Source: Dokdonella sp. (GTDB lineage Bacteria; Pseudomonadota; Gammaproteobacteria; Xanthomonadales; Rhodanobacteraceae). Taken from it: a DNA stretch of 64,000 nucleotides. Under the pieces are notes generated by a model. That model worked only from the letters and a program-made list of their open reading frames with translations, made no database searches and had not been told where the DNA came from. The DNA lies in assembly GCF_019634845.1 (NCBI RefSeq), contig NZ_JAHCAQ010000019.1, positions 1 through 64,000 of the forward strand. The letters run 5' to 3'. Both the position numbers and the translations under genes were made by a program. This document shows, piece by piece, positions 50,463 through 60,597 of the stretch (its first letter is position 1; each line of letters starts with the position of its first letter).

Positions 50463-51899
50463 ATGAGTCTGATCGCCCGTTTGCTGCGTCACAAGTCGGT
50501 CGAGCAGTTGCAGGCCGAGATCGGCTCGCGCCACGACTTTCGCCGCGTGCTCGGCGTATGGCAGCTCACGGCGATCGGCATCGGCGGCATCATCGGCGTG
50601 GGCGTGTTCGTGCTGGCGGGGCAGCAGGCGGCACTCAACGCCGGGCCGGCGGTTGCGCTGTCCTTCATCATCGCGGGCATCGCCAGTGCGGCGGCGGCGC
50701 TGTGCTACGCCGAGTTCGCGGGGCTCATCCCGGTTACCGGTAGCGCCTATACCTACAGCTACGCCACGCTCGGTGAGCTCATCGCCTGGCTGATCGGTTG
50801 GGACCTGTTGCTCGAATATGCGCTGATCGTGGCGGTGGTCGCGATCGGCTGGTCGGGCTACGTGCAAGCCTTCCTGTCGAGCATCGGTATCACGCTGCCG
50901 GTATGGGCACAGGGCGCGATCGGTACCGGTGAGGGACGCGTGTTCAACGTGATCGCGGCGGCGATCACGTTGGCGGTGGCGGCACTGCTGATCTTCCGCA
51001 CCGAATGGGGCGCGCGCTTCAACACGTTCGTGGTCGCGGTCAAGGTCGCCGCGGTGTTGCTCGTGCTTGGCGTGGGCGTGTTCTATGTCAATCCGGCCAA
51101 TTGGCACCCGTTCATCCCCGAGCGTGTGATCGGCGCCGACGGCGTCGCCCATTTCGGTTATCAGGGCGTTGTCACGGCGGCCGCCGTGGTGTTCTTCGCC
51201 GTGTTCGGCTACGACACCCTGACCACCGCGGCCGAAGAATCGAAGAACCCGCAGCGCGACCTGCCGCGCGCAGTGCTGCTGTCGCTCGGCATCTCGATGG
51301 CGATGTACCTGGCGGTGTCGATGGTGCTGACCGGCATCGCCCATTATTCGACGCTGCATACCGATGCGCCGGTGGCCGATGCGTTCAAGGGGCTGGGCCT
51401 GCACTGGGTCGCGGCGACGATTTCCGCTGCTGCGGTGTTCGGCCTCATCAGCGTGCTGTTTGCCTTCATGCTCGGCGCCGCGCGGATCTGGTTCGCGCTT
51501 TCGCGCGATGGCCTGCTGCCGGGCTGGTTCGCCAAGCCGCATCCACGCTACGGCACGCCGCACCGGCCCACGCTCGCGCTCGGCGTATTCACCGCGGTGG
51601 TGGCCGGGCTGTTTCCGCTCGACGAAGTGGCCAAGCTCGTCAACATCGGCGTGCTGTCGGCCTTCATCGTGATCTGCGCTTCGGTGATCCTGCTGCGCAT
51701 CCGCAAGCCGCAGCTGCAGCGCGCGTTCCGCACGCCATGGGTGCCGTTCGTCCCGTTGCTCGGCATCCTGTTCTCGATCTGGCTGCTGACTGAGCTGGCC
51801 GCGGTGACCTGGCTCGTGTTCCTCGTGTGGGTGTGCCTGGGGCTGATCGTCTACTTCGGCTATGGTCTGCGGCACAGCAAGCTCGCCGATGGCACCTGA
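50463..51899 (+). CDS. APC-family amino acid permease
   Basis: 478-residue integral membrane transporter of the amino acid-polyamine-organocation superfamily, cationic amino acid transporter-like. It has about 12-14 hydrophobic helices and the typical LTAIGIGGIIGVGVFVLAG opening, EFAGLIPVTGSAYTYSYATLGE, and FFAVFGYDTLTTAAEESKNPQRDLPRA loop. The substrate cannot be told. It is the last housekeeping-like gene before the accessory island. Confidence 0.88.
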   Translation: MSLIARLLRHKSVEQLQAEIGSRHDFRRVLGVWQLTAIGIGGIIGVGVFVLAGQQAALNAGPAVALSFIIAGIASAAAALCYAEFAGLIPVTGSAYTYSYATLGELIAWLIGWDLLLEYALIVAVVAIGWSGYVQAFLSSIGITLPVWAQGAIGTGEGRVFNVIAAAITLAVAALLIFRTEWGARFNTFVVAVKVAAVLLVLGVGVFYVNPANWHPFIPERVIGADGVAHFGYQGVVTAAAVVFFAVFGYDTLTTAAEESKNPQRDLPRAVLLSLGISMAMYLAVSMVLTGIAHYSTLHTDAPVADAFKGLGLHWVAATISAAAVFGLISVLFAFMLGAARIWFALSRDGLLPGWFAKPHPRYGTPHRPTLALGVFTAVVAGLFPLDEVAKLVNIGVLSAFIVICASVILLRIRKPQLQRAFRTPWVPFVPLLGILFSIWLLTELAAVTWLVFLVWVCLGLIVYFGYGLRHSKLADGT

Positions 51900-52165
51900 C
51901 GCGCCTGCGGGACGCATCGCGGTCCGGATTTCGCAACTCGTTCAAACGCCAGCGTCGGCACGCGCGGATGCGTCAAATCCTCAGTCATCAGCGCGACTGG
52001 CGTATGGATGGCGCGTTGGGTGTTACTACGCGTTGTGCGTCAAACGAAGCCTGTCTGCTGGTTAAAGGCGCAGCGTCGACGCGATTGCGCGGTGGCAGGT
52101 GCGGCAGCAAGCGGCGCCGCAATTCCATGTGGCGCCAAGTCCCCCCGAGCAGCAGCCATGGCAAG
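51900..52165. other. Boundary gap of the accessory island
   Basis: 266 bases between the permease and the RelE-UvrD gene, which converge. No gene is recognised. The octamer GCGTCAAA occurs twice, about 66 bases apart. I see no tRNA fragment or integrase-type attachment core. Confidence 0.4.
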
Positions 52166-54250
52166 TCAGATGCGGCTGACCAATAGGTATTTCTTGGCAC
52201 GCGTAGCCGCAACATGTAGCAAACAGCGCTCGCTGGTCAGGTTATCGAGCATGACTCCAGCGTCTTCTTCTTCACCGTACTCTCTGGCGTAGTGCTCAGG
52301 CGTGCGATAGCCCGCCAAGATCACGGCATCGAACTCAAGACCCTTGACACGATGCATGGTGGCCACGCGTACGCCGGCCTTGTCCTGATCGTCGGGCGTA
52401 CCGCGATCGAGCTTGAGCGTCTCCCGCCCAGTGGAATGCAACCACTGGGCGTACTCGTTTGCTTCGGCGTTGGTCCTCGTGACCAGGCAGACGTTTCGCA
52501 TCGGGATTCCGTCGGCCTTCAGCCGCTCGAGAACCGTCTCGATGACCCGCCGCTCGTCGGCGCGCGAAGAGCTGCTTGCCAGTTCGGGCGCCGGGCCGTG
52601 TGACAAGGAGTGATATCCGACGAGCGTGTCCGGCTGCCCATCCAGGTCGTCGATCGTGCAGTTGGCCAGCTGGGCGACCGCCCACTTCCTGATTTCGTCG
52701 GTGGTTCGATAATTCACTCGAAGCTTGCGGCTTCGGCCTCGGACATCGATTCCCATGCGCGATAGCGCCACCTTGTGACGGTAAATCCGTTGATGTGCGT
52801 CACCGACTATGAACAGGTCGTTCGGACCCTCCGGAACGGCGGCTCGCAGCAGTGCCATGGCCTGGGGGCTCAGGTCCTGGCCCTCGTCAACCACAATCGA
52901 GCTGATGCTCAACGACATTCCTTTCTGTTGCAGAATCGCCAGCGCATCGCGATAAGCCTCTTCGGGCTCCCGCAGATTGGCACTTCTCAGTTGCGCCCGG
53001 TACTCGGCAAACACCGGCCACAACCCTCGGCGCGCTGAGCGGCTCAGCTGGCGGCCACGACCCACGCGGCTGGCGCGCAGGTAGTCGTCCACGGACTCGC
53101 ACCCCTGCGGCAGGATGACGCGCTCGAATTCCGCCTGATAGAAGGGATCCGGGAACTGCGCATCGTCCGGCTTGCGCGTCAACGCACGTTCCCACAACTC
53201 ACGACGCTTGGAGCCGTCAAACAGCAGCTCGTGCCGGTAGCCCGCACGACGCAATACCGATAGCGCCCACTGGTCGATGTTCGCCACCACGATCTTTTCT
53301 CGTTCGGCCGGCGTGGTGATGGTGGCGATCTGCGATCGGACGTCGTCGGCAAGAGTCCGGGTGAATGTGGTGAACAGCACCGGCTTGCCTGGCACATCCA
53401 TGAACTTGCGCGCCAGCCAGACGGCCCGATGCATGGCGGCCACGGTCTTGCCCGTTCCTGCGCCGCCAAGCACACGCACTGGCCCATTCCAGTCGCGCTC
53501 AACCAGCTTGCGCTGGGATGGATGCAGGAAGACGCGCCAACGCGCCAGTGGCTCGGCCAGGATGCCTTCCAGATCGAGGTCGTCGGTGATCACGACGAAG
53601 TGACGCTTGCTGCCATCGCGCTCCAACGCGCCGGCAAAATCCTCGGGATCGACCTGAACCGGTGCTTCGCGTTCCCGCACCAACGATTCGTACGACTCCC
53701 CGGCAGCGAAGAAGTACAGCGCCTCGAACGCATCGTCCGGCAATCTGGCCTGACTAGCCTCAAGCTCCTCTGCCGTGACGATCGACCGGACCTGCTGCAG
53801 CTGCTCTTGCGGCACGCCCAGGCGTAGCAACTCGCGATCCTTCAAGCTGGCAAAGAGGCCTTCCGGACCTGTCTGATCCTTCACCGGTGTCATGGACTGG
53901 CCATGACTGGACTCCAGTACCTGGATCGTGCCGATCTCGGGATGGATCGCGACCTTATGCCGGCGCGCCCATTCGTAGGCATCGTCGTGCTTGTCGACCC
54001 ACAGCAGGCAATAGACATCGCCCTGGTTCGGCTTGAGCACGATGCCGCGGTAGTCGATACTGATCCGGACCGAGCGCATGCGCGAATCCGCCGCATCGTT
54101 GATTTTCTCGTAGTTGATTCCTGGCGACATCGGGTTCTGCCGGAATGTCGCCATGAACTTCACAACCGATTGCTGGCGGTCGCGCGGGATCGCGGCAAAC
54201 GCGCGAAGGAAATCATCGGATAGCGCCACTTTGACTGTTTTCTGCATCAT
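52166..54250 (-). CDS. RelE-like toxin domain fused to UvrD-type helicase
   Basis: 694-residue fusion. Residues 1-112 resemble a RelE/ParE-superfamily domain (NYEKINDAADSRMRSVRI, DYRGIVLKPNQGDVYCLLWVD). A linker follows, then a UvrD/Rep-type SF1 helicase: Walker A GGAGTGKT at 262-269, DEGQD (motif II) at 455-459, GDAHQRIYRHK (motif III), VATMHRVKGLEFDAV, and VAATRAKKYLL (motif VI). Domain fusions like this occur in solitary helicases. The ATG at 54250 (or 54247) follows AAGGA; the gene is seven bases after the DUF1998 helicase. Function in this operon is unknown; DNA processing or defence is likely. Confidence 0.85.
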   Translation of the reverse strand: MMQKTVKVALSDDFLRAFAAIPRDRQQSVVKFMATFRQNPMSPGINYEKINDAADSRMRSVRISIDYRGIVLKPNQGDVYCLLWVDKHDDAYEWARRHKVAIHPEIGTIQVLESSHGQSMTPVKDQTGPEGLFASLKDRELLRLGVPQEQLQQVRSIVTAEELEASQARLPDDAFEALYFFAAGESYESLVREREAPVQVDPEDFAGALERDGSKRHFVVITDDLDLEGILAEPLARWRVFLHPSQRKLVERDWNGPVRVLGGAGTGKTVAAMHRAVWLARKFMDVPGKPVLFTTFTRTLADDVRSQIATITTPAEREKIVVANIDQWALSVLRRAGYRHELLFDGSKRRELWERALTRKPDDAQFPDPFYQAEFERVILPQGCESVDDYLRASRVGRGRQLSRSARRGLWPVFAEYRAQLRSANLREPEEAYRDALAILQQKGMSLSISSIVVDEGQDLSPQAMALLRAAVPEGPNDLFIVGDAHQRIYRHKVALSRMGIDVRGRSRKLRVNYRTTDEIRKWAVAQLANCTIDDLDGQPDTLVGYHSLSHGPAPELASSSSRADERRVIETVLERLKADGIPMRNVCLVTRTNAEANEYAQWLHSTGRETLKLDRGTPDDQDKAGVRVATMHRVKGLEFDAVILAGYRTPEHYAREYGEEEDAGVMLDNLTSERCLLHVAATRAKKYLLVSRI

Positions 54251-54257
54251 CGTGTCC

Positions 54258-57200
54258 TTATTTCAGCATGCCGATAAGGTCACCCGAATCCGCGACCTGG
54301 CCCATCACCAGCACCCGCCATCCGGCGGCCTCGAAAACATCACGACCGATGCCATCGGTCAGAACCGCCACCCTGCGATCCGGCCAGGCAAGCTCCGCTT
54401 GTGCGACCACCCTGTCGGCGTCGTCCAACAGTTCGTACCCAACGATCGGACAGCTGGCCCCGGCCTCCAAGGCGAGCTGCAACAAACTCTCGGCTTCTGG
54501 CAGCACGTCGGCCATGGCTGCTTCCCATTCGGGAGCCATCTGGTCGAGCCTTCGGTAGGCCGGCGCTGCATCGAGCGCGCCGAGGACCGCTCCGGAGTCG
54601 GCGGACATCCAGGTGCTGGCGAGTGGCAGCAGCAGGTTGGCCGCATGCCACCACTGCTGCCAGAAACGTCGGCGTTGTGCATCATCGACGGTGGGCATGT
54701 CTGCCCAGCGCAGCACCACCAGTGGCTGTATTTCGCGCGCAGCCGGCTTACCCGCAAACGGCTGCAGATCGCTCCGTCGCATCTGGACCCCGATGTCGAT
54801 CTGTCCCGGCTCCGATGTCCAACGCCGCCCCAGATCGGCTCCGTCCATCCAGGAGAACGTCTCAATGGCCTGGAGCGCGAGCGCCGCACGGGAGTTTCGC
54901 AACTGCTGGAACTCCGTTGCAATCAGCTGCTGGGCGCCAAGGCGCAACGTCAGGACCGCTGCGAGTCGAATCATTGCGTCATCGGTGGTGGCCAGGCGCC
55001 CAGAGATACGCGCATGTAGTTGCTCGAAAGCCGTCAGTGCATGAAACGACCTAAGCCCTTCGGTGTTGAACAAGGCATACGTCGGTCCGGAGTCCCGGCC
55101 GGCACCAGAGGGTGGCAACGCCTGGGCCCAGAGCGTCTCCGGTACTTCGCTTCCCGGTTCGAGCACGGTGGCGATATCGTCAGCGGTCATCGACCACACG
55201 CTGAACTTGCCGCTCCTGGCCACCGCCATCCGCTTGGCGATGTCGTCTCCAATTCGGTCCTTGTGGAATCGCCAGCCATCAAGGAACACCGCAATCGGCA
55301 CGATGCCGTCGACATTCTGCGGCCACAGCACGAAATCCGGTTTGCATGGGATGACGACGCCCCGATCCGGTCCCAGTTCAACCTGGGGTTCCACCGTCCA
55401 CACGCGTTCACCGGCCTGCAGGGAGTATCCCGGCTTTCCCCGAACGATCTCGTCACGCACCTCGAAGCGCGCCGAGCCGTCGGCGGGCTTGCGGCGCAGC
55501 GCTTCGATGAAGCGGCGCTCCAACTCACTGTCGAACAGACTGTTCTTCGCAACCGCCTCGCCAATCGTGGCGACAGCCTTCAGCTCTGCTTGGTGCCCAA
55601 GGATCTCCTGGAGCAAGCCCACCGCAGCACGTCGCGATACATGCTTGCGCTCGGAGCTGTTGTGATAGCCATAGAGGCAACGGTAGCAACCGTCCCGGGT
55701 TTCATCCGCCGCACAGTGGCACCCTTGCAGTTCCACGAGTGCAAGCCGTAACACCTCGAAAAGTGGCGCGGGGTCACGCATCAACTCCTTCAGATAGCCC
55801 GTACCGCCGGGGACGCTGTCATAGATCACCAGGTACTGGCGTGGGGATTCTTCGCCCTGGGCCAGACGGATGTCGCGGGCGATGCGCAGATGATCAACCG
55901 ATCCCCGGAATCGTCGTTCCAGCCCCATCTGCAATGCCGCAATGAAGGAGTGGACGCTCTCATCGGAGCCGCCGAAGCGCGTCTCCGGAAGGAACAGCCG
56001 AATCCCCTCACTGTCGAACTCGCGGTAAAGGAACACGCACTCCTGGACGGCGTGCGACTCATCCTTGCGCTTTGAACAATACAGCGCGTGGTTCTTCCAA
56101 GCGTCTTCGCGGCGCCGATTGCGCTGCAACGTCCCGCATTCGGCACAGATCCGGAACCCCGGCTTGCGCATGTCGTTGCCGGCGATCTGGATCGGTTCGC
56201 CTTCGCCCGTCTGTTGACCGAAGTTCACCTCGCGGAACTGCACTCGCTCCAGAAATTCGAATGCGAAGGGAAGGTTGTCGTCTTCCACTGCCCAAGCCTG
56301 CCGCACGGCTCCTGGCGGCACGTCCAGCAATGCCTGGTGGACGTAGAACTTGCGATCACGGTCATCGGCGTCGTCGCCAATCCGGCTGTTGCTGTCGTAG
56401 GTACGGGCGTACACCTTGCTGAGGCGCAACATGGTCTGCACCCGCCCGGCATCGCTCCACATGGGGTCAGCGCACCGTGGGCAAGCGGCCAAGGGTTCGG
56501 CTGCCGTCTCGGGCGCGCTGAACGAGCAACTGCGACAGAAGCGCCACTTCTGTGGCTTGTCCCGCGCAACGTCGACCTGTTCGATGGTGACCTTGCGCCC
56601 CTCCGCATAGAACACGTTTTCCGGAGCGAGCTCCGTGATCGCGCTGGCGCCAGGGCGTTCGTACTCGAACGTCAATACCCGTTGCTCGGCCGACGCGGCG
56701 AGCTTCTTGTCATCGCGGATGATCACCGAGTGCAGCAAGACGCCCTGCTCGGGGAACGCATAGTTGGGCAACAAACCTTCGTCGGTCAGGAACTGGAGCG
56801 TGTCACGCGACTCGATGTCGGCCAACAACCGGGTGAGGGCAGCCTTTTCCACCCTGAGCTCCCGCAACTCCTCTTCATCCGACTCCCCGCGCGCGTCGAG
56901 CCCCTCGATGCGGGTGATCTCGGCCTCGATCCGGGTCCGTCGACGCTTCAGATCGTCAACATCGCGAATAACAGCAAAGGCGCGATTGAGCACCTTCCAT
57001 GGCAGGGATCCGGTTTGCGCGGAGCCACCATCAATGAACCGTCGCAGATAGTCTTCGCTGTCGTTCGTAAGCGGTGTGCTCCCCTGCCGGAACAGCTCGA
57101 TGAAGCCATCGATGAGCGTTGCCCGATTCTGTTGCAGGTAATCCAGCCACGGATGCGGGAACTTCGACTGGGTCTGGTTGCGGACTGCGGAGAGCGCGTC

Positions 57201-60200
57201 ACCGAGTCGGGCCGGAATCTTCGCGCCTTCGCCACGCTCGCGCACCCAGTTGTCCAGCGAGAACGCTGCCAGTTGGCGCTCGAGCACGGCGGAAGCGTTG
57301 AGGAACACGCCAGGCGAATCCACGTGTCCGGCCAGCATCTCGCGTGGGCTGGCCCAGAAGTACAGATCGTGCGGGCGACCCGCAGCCACTGTTCCCGTGA
57401 ACGCATTGCCAGTCTTGCGCCCCGCACGGCCCGCCCGCTGCAGGTAGTTGGCTTGCGCCGGCGGAACCGAGCACATCAGCACCGCCGACAGGTCCCCGAT
57501 GTCGATGCCCATTTCCAGCGTCGGGGTGGCCGACAGCACGTTGACCTTGCCGCTCTTGAAGTCGGCTTCGACTTGTTCGCGAGTGGCACGATCCAGCAGG
57601 CCGGTGTGCTCGCGCGCTCGTATCCGCTGCACGTCGGCCGACAGGTAAAGCTCGCGATAAAACTGCGGAACTTCGTCGGTCTGCAGACGGTACTGCCCTC
57701 GACAAGCCAGGCGCCGACACGGCGTGCCATCCAGCGCGGCATCGAGGTGATCCATGACCGCGTTGCGGCAGTGATCGCAGCGCCACTCCGCCGCCGCATC
57801 CAACAGGTGCAGCGACTGTGGCCGCAGCCCCCACACCAGCGTGCCTGGGCGCTCGGCCTCCAGGGACTCGGTGACGCCGACATCTTCCAGCGCCTGCAGT
57901 GAGATCCGGTAGATGTCGGCCAGGACCGAATCGTCGAGCAGAGCCTGGGCGGCGAGACCTTGGAGTGCCTTGAACGCCCAGTCGCGATAGAACCCGGCGT
58001 CGCCACCAGTCACCGGATCGCAGTCGTTGTAGGGCAACAGCGAAAGGAACCGGGGCCGGCGCGGCGTATTCAACATCGCGTACTCGGCCGGGTTGTTCGC
58101 CCGGTAGACGAAGATATTGCAGCCGTGACGCGCGTAGGCCTGCAGGAATTCGTCCCACAATGCCCCCACGCGCCGCATGCGGGCCAGCAACCCCTGAAGA
58201 AACACCGCTGCCTCGCCATCGGTCACCGAACGCAGCGCATCGACCTTTTCGCGCAACACGGCTGCCGCGGTCGACGCTGCCTTTGCGAGCACGTGTGCGT
58301 CGATCGCCGCTGCGGCCGTACGCGTACGCGGCAAGGTGCGCCCCACGTGGGCGTCCTGGGCAAACTCGCCCAGCATCGCCCAGGTCAGACCGCGGCGAAC
58401 CAGTTGCTGCAGGTAATTCCCTTCGGGTAGCACGTCGTCATGCAACAACTTGTCGTAATCGCGTAGCCAGGCGATGGACGGCGGCAGGAACATCTTGATG
58501 TAGTCCTTTTCCCCCAGCTTGGCCCGCCATTCCCGCTCGAATGCTTCCGGCAGCGTGGCCAACGTCAGCGGCGCGCCGCTGGCCACCGCTGCGTGAATCA
58601 CCTGCGCCATCGCCGGCCGCAGATTCATCCGCCAGGTACGCGCTTCGAAGAAGCCGGCACGGTGCGCCGCATCCTGCACGGAGTCCGAGAAGGCGATCAG
58701 CTTCTTGTCGCCGTTGTAGGAACTGCCGAACAACTGCCCCACGCTCACGCTGGCCAGGCTGGCCGCCTGCGCACCGACGATGGTCAGGGTCCGTTCGCCA
58801 TCGCAATACGGGCAGTCGTGGTGGGACTTGGTGAAGGGCGCGCCGTTGCGCCGACCTTGGCGCTGATTGGCGGCCAAGTCGATCGCCAGCAGTGCTTTCG
58901 ATCCGCAGTGATTGCAGTCCTGCGCCTCGCGCGGATTGAGCGTGCCGCATTCACTGCAGGCCTGCTTGCGCTCCAATTTCTTCGGATCGATGGGCGACTC
59001 GCCCATGGCGGGAAACAGGAAACGCGTACCGAGATCCAGCCCGAAGAAGGCGCGATAGAAACCCTGCAAGTCCGCCTTGAGGCGATTCCTTTCCGTGGGG
59101 CTGACCACCGCGCCCCAGCCCATGACGTGACAGTCACGGCAGTGGATCAGCGGCAGATGGACGCCGGCATCATTACCAGGCAGGTCGTCCGAATGCACCA
59201 ACTGCGGCCGATCGGACACGCTGGCGACCATGCGCCGCAGCTCGCGCAGCCACAACTCCACGCGCACCGAGAGAAACGGCCGGCGATGGCCGCTGTCGTC
59301 GCGGGATTCCGCCGCATGCGAGACGAGGGCCAGCAAGCTGAGCAGCCAGCGCCGCGGAAAGTCTCCCGGTGCCGCCGCGCGGTCACGCAGCCGGGCCGAG
59401 ATGGCGTCTTCCAGGTCGGCCAGTGCCACCGCCTTGCCGCCAAGGCGGTGCAGATCGCGCAACAGGTTCTGGAAGGCAACGTGCTGCTTCAACCGCGCAC
59501 CAAGGCGCACCTGGAACTGCACGTCCTGCGGATCCACCTCGCCATCGGCTTCGAACCAGAGCCCGTACTGCTCCGCGATGTATTCGCTCGCGTCGCGCTT
59601 GCCCTGCGCCAGACGTGGGTAGTCGGCGGCGGTGGGCATGCGCATGAACTCGACCGCATCGTTGGCCAGATACTCGGCCACCGACTCACGATCCTCGCCA
59701 ATCACGGCGTGGTCGTCGAAGATCTCGCCGAACACGTCACCGGCAAAGGCGAGCAGGCGCTCCTGTCCTTCCGTGCCAAGCGTGGCCGAAGTCCCCACGC
59801 AGGCCAGCACGCCTGGCGGCGTGCGCAAGCGGGCCTTGAGCCGGCGGATCAGGCACGCAAGGTCGGTACCCTGCGCGCCGTCGAACGTGTGCAGCTCGTC
59901 CACAACGAGGAAGCGGAGCGTATCGGGTGTGTTGTGCCGCCACAGCACCGAGTCGCGAGCGCGAATCAGCAGAAAATCGAGCATCTTGTAGTTGGTCAAC
60001 AAGATGTCCGGCGGTTCTTCGCGCAGGCGATCGCGCTCGGTGATCACGGTATAGCGGCCATCGTCCAACTGGCGCACCGTGGTGCTCTTCTCGCCCGGTT
60101 CGTCGCCCACGTACAGCCCGGCACTGATGCCTGCGAATGCCGGGCGCGTCAGAATCTCCCTGGCCAGTCGGCTGGCCTGGTCGGTAGCCAGCGCGTTCAT

Positions 60201-60596
60201 CGGGTAGATCAGGATCGCCTTGATGCCACGTTTGCCTGCGGCCCGCTGCTGTCGGCAGTGCTCCAGCACCGGGTAGAGGAAACACTCGGTCTTGCCCGAT
60301 CCGGTGCCTGTCGCGATCAGCGTTGACTTCGCTTCGTCACCCACCAGCCGCTCGAAAGCGCGTGCCTGATGCGCATGCGGGACGAAACCCTTATCCAGCC
60401 AGTCGAACACCGGCTTGCCCGCGTACTTGCGGAACGGCAGGCCGATACTGACATACGGCCCCTGCGCCAGCTTGCCCGGCGTGGCGAGGAAATCCGCCAT
60501 CACCGTTTCGAATCCGGGCGTGGTCGCCGGGAAGGTCGTGGCCAGGAAATCCGCGACGCCCTGGCGTACCTGTTCGGCGACGATCAATGGCTGCAT
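54258..60596 (-). CDS. Giant DEAD/DEAH helicase with DUF1998 and nuclease-like tail (DruE-like)
   Basis: 2112 residues. SF2 helicase motifs: ATGTGSGKTE at 95-104, DELH at 233-236, SAT at 270-272, EMGIDIGDL and QRAGRAGR at 1053-1060. A large insert between the helicase halves has Cys-rich zinc-like pairs (CSECGTLN, CNHCG, CPYCDG, CDHC). A DUF1998-type part (about 1490-1650) includes CRSCSF and GCHCAADETRDGCYRCLYGY. Then PDFVLWP at 1753-1759 and FLDGWRFH at 1771-1778, a PD-(D/E)xK-like pattern. The final 65 residues repeat a module seen in the right-edge helicase. Size and layout resemble Druantia DruE; DISARM and Dpd also use DUF1998 helicases. The ATG at 60596 lies one base after the hipA stop. 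Confidence 0.85.
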   Translation of the reverse strand: MQPLIVAEQVRQGVADFLATTFPATTPGFETVMADFLATPGKLAQGPYVSIGLPFRKYAGKPVFDWLDKGFVPHAHQARAFERLVGDEAKSTLIATGTGSGKTECFLYPVLEHCRQQRAAGKRGIKAILIYPMNALATDQASRLAREILTRPAFAGISAGLYVGDEPGEKSTTVRQLDDGRYTVITERDRLREEPPDILLTNYKMLDFLLIRARDSVLWRHNTPDTLRFLVVDELHTFDGAQGTDLACLIRRLKARLRTPPGVLACVGTSATLGTEGQERLLAFAGDVFGEIFDDHAVIGEDRESVAEYLANDAVEFMRMPTAADYPRLAQGKRDASEYIAEQYGLWFEADGEVDPQDVQFQVRLGARLKQHVAFQNLLRDLHRLGGKAVALADLEDAISARLRDRAAAPGDFPRRWLLSLLALVSHAAESRDDSGHRRPFLSVRVELWLRELRRMVASVSDRPQLVHSDDLPGNDAGVHLPLIHCRDCHVMGWGAVVSPTERNRLKADLQGFYRAFFGLDLGTRFLFPAMGESPIDPKKLERKQACSECGTLNPREAQDCNHCGSKALLAIDLAANQRQGRRNGAPFTKSHHDCPYCDGERTLTIVGAQAASLASVSVGQLFGSSYNGDKKLIAFSDSVQDAAHRAGFFEARTWRMNLRPAMAQVIHAAVASGAPLTLATLPEAFEREWRAKLGEKDYIKMFLPPSIAWLRDYDKLLHDDVLPEGNYLQQLVRRGLTWAMLGEFAQDAHVGRTLPRTRTAAAAIDAHVLAKAASTAAAVLREKVDALRSVTDGEAAVFLQGLLARMRRVGALWDEFLQAYARHGCNIFVYRANNPAEYAMLNTPRRPRFLSLLPYNDCDPVTGGDAGFYRDWAFKALQGLAAQALLDDSVLADIYRISLQALEDVGVTESLEAERPGTLVWGLRPQSLHLLDAAAEWRCDHCRNAVMDHLDAALDGTPCRRLACRGQYRLQTDEVPQFYRELYLSADVQRIRAREHTGLLDRATREQVEADFKSGKVNVLSATPTLEMGIDIGDLSAVLMCSVPPAQANYLQRAGRAGRKTGNAFTGTVAAGRPHDLYFWASPREMLAGHVDSPGVFLNASAVLERQLAAFSLDNWVRERGEGAKIPARLGDALSAVRNQTQSKFPHPWLDYLQQNRATLIDGFIELFRQGSTPLTNDSEDYLRRFIDGGSAQTGSLPWKVLNRAFAVIRDVDDLKRRRTRIEAEITRIEGLDARGESDEEELRELRVEKAALTRLLADIESRDTLQFLTDEGLLPNYAFPEQGVLLHSVIIRDDKKLAASAEQRVLTFEYERPGASAITELAPENVFYAEGRKVTIEQVDVARDKPQKWRFCRSCSFSAPETAAEPLAACPRCADPMWSDAGRVQTMLRLSKVYARTYDSNSRIGDDADDRDRKFYVHQALLDVPPGAVRQAWAVEDDNLPFAFEFLERVQFREVNFGQQTGEGEPIQIAGNDMRKPGFRICAECGTLQRNRRREDAWKNHALYCSKRKDESHAVQECVFLYREFDSEGIRLFLPETRFGGSDESVHSFIAALQMGLERRFRGSVDHLRIARDIRLAQGEESPRQYLVIYDSVPGGTGYLKELMRDPAPLFEVLRLALVELQGCHCAADETRDGCYRCLYGYHNSSERKHVSRRAAVGLLQEILGHQAELKAVATIGEAVAKNSLFDSELERRFIEALRRKPADGSARFEVRDEIVRGKPGYSLQAGERVWTVEPQVELGPDRGVVIPCKPDFVLWPQNVDGIVPIAVFLDGWRFHKDRIGDDIAKRMAVARSGKFSVWSMTADDIATVLEPGSEVPETLWAQALPPSGAGRDSGPTYALFNTEGLRSFHALTAFEQLHARISGRLATTDDAMIRLAAVLTLRLGAQQLIATEFQQLRNSRAALALQAIETFSWMDGADLGRRWTSEPGQIDIGVQMRRSDLQPFAGKPAAREIQPLVVLRWADMPTVDDAQRRRFWQQWWHAANLLLPLASTWMSADSGAVLGALDAAPAYRRLDQMAPEWEAAMADVLPEAESLLQLALEAGASCPIVGYELLDDADRVVAQAELAWPDRRVAVLTDGIGRDVFEAAGWRVLVMGQVADSGDLIGMLK

Positions 60597-60597
60597 G

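Noticed and set aside
51900-52165. Integration site at the start of the island
   Set aside because: No tRNA end, integrase gene or attachment-like repeat is found, and the right border is outside the window; a target site cannot be supported.
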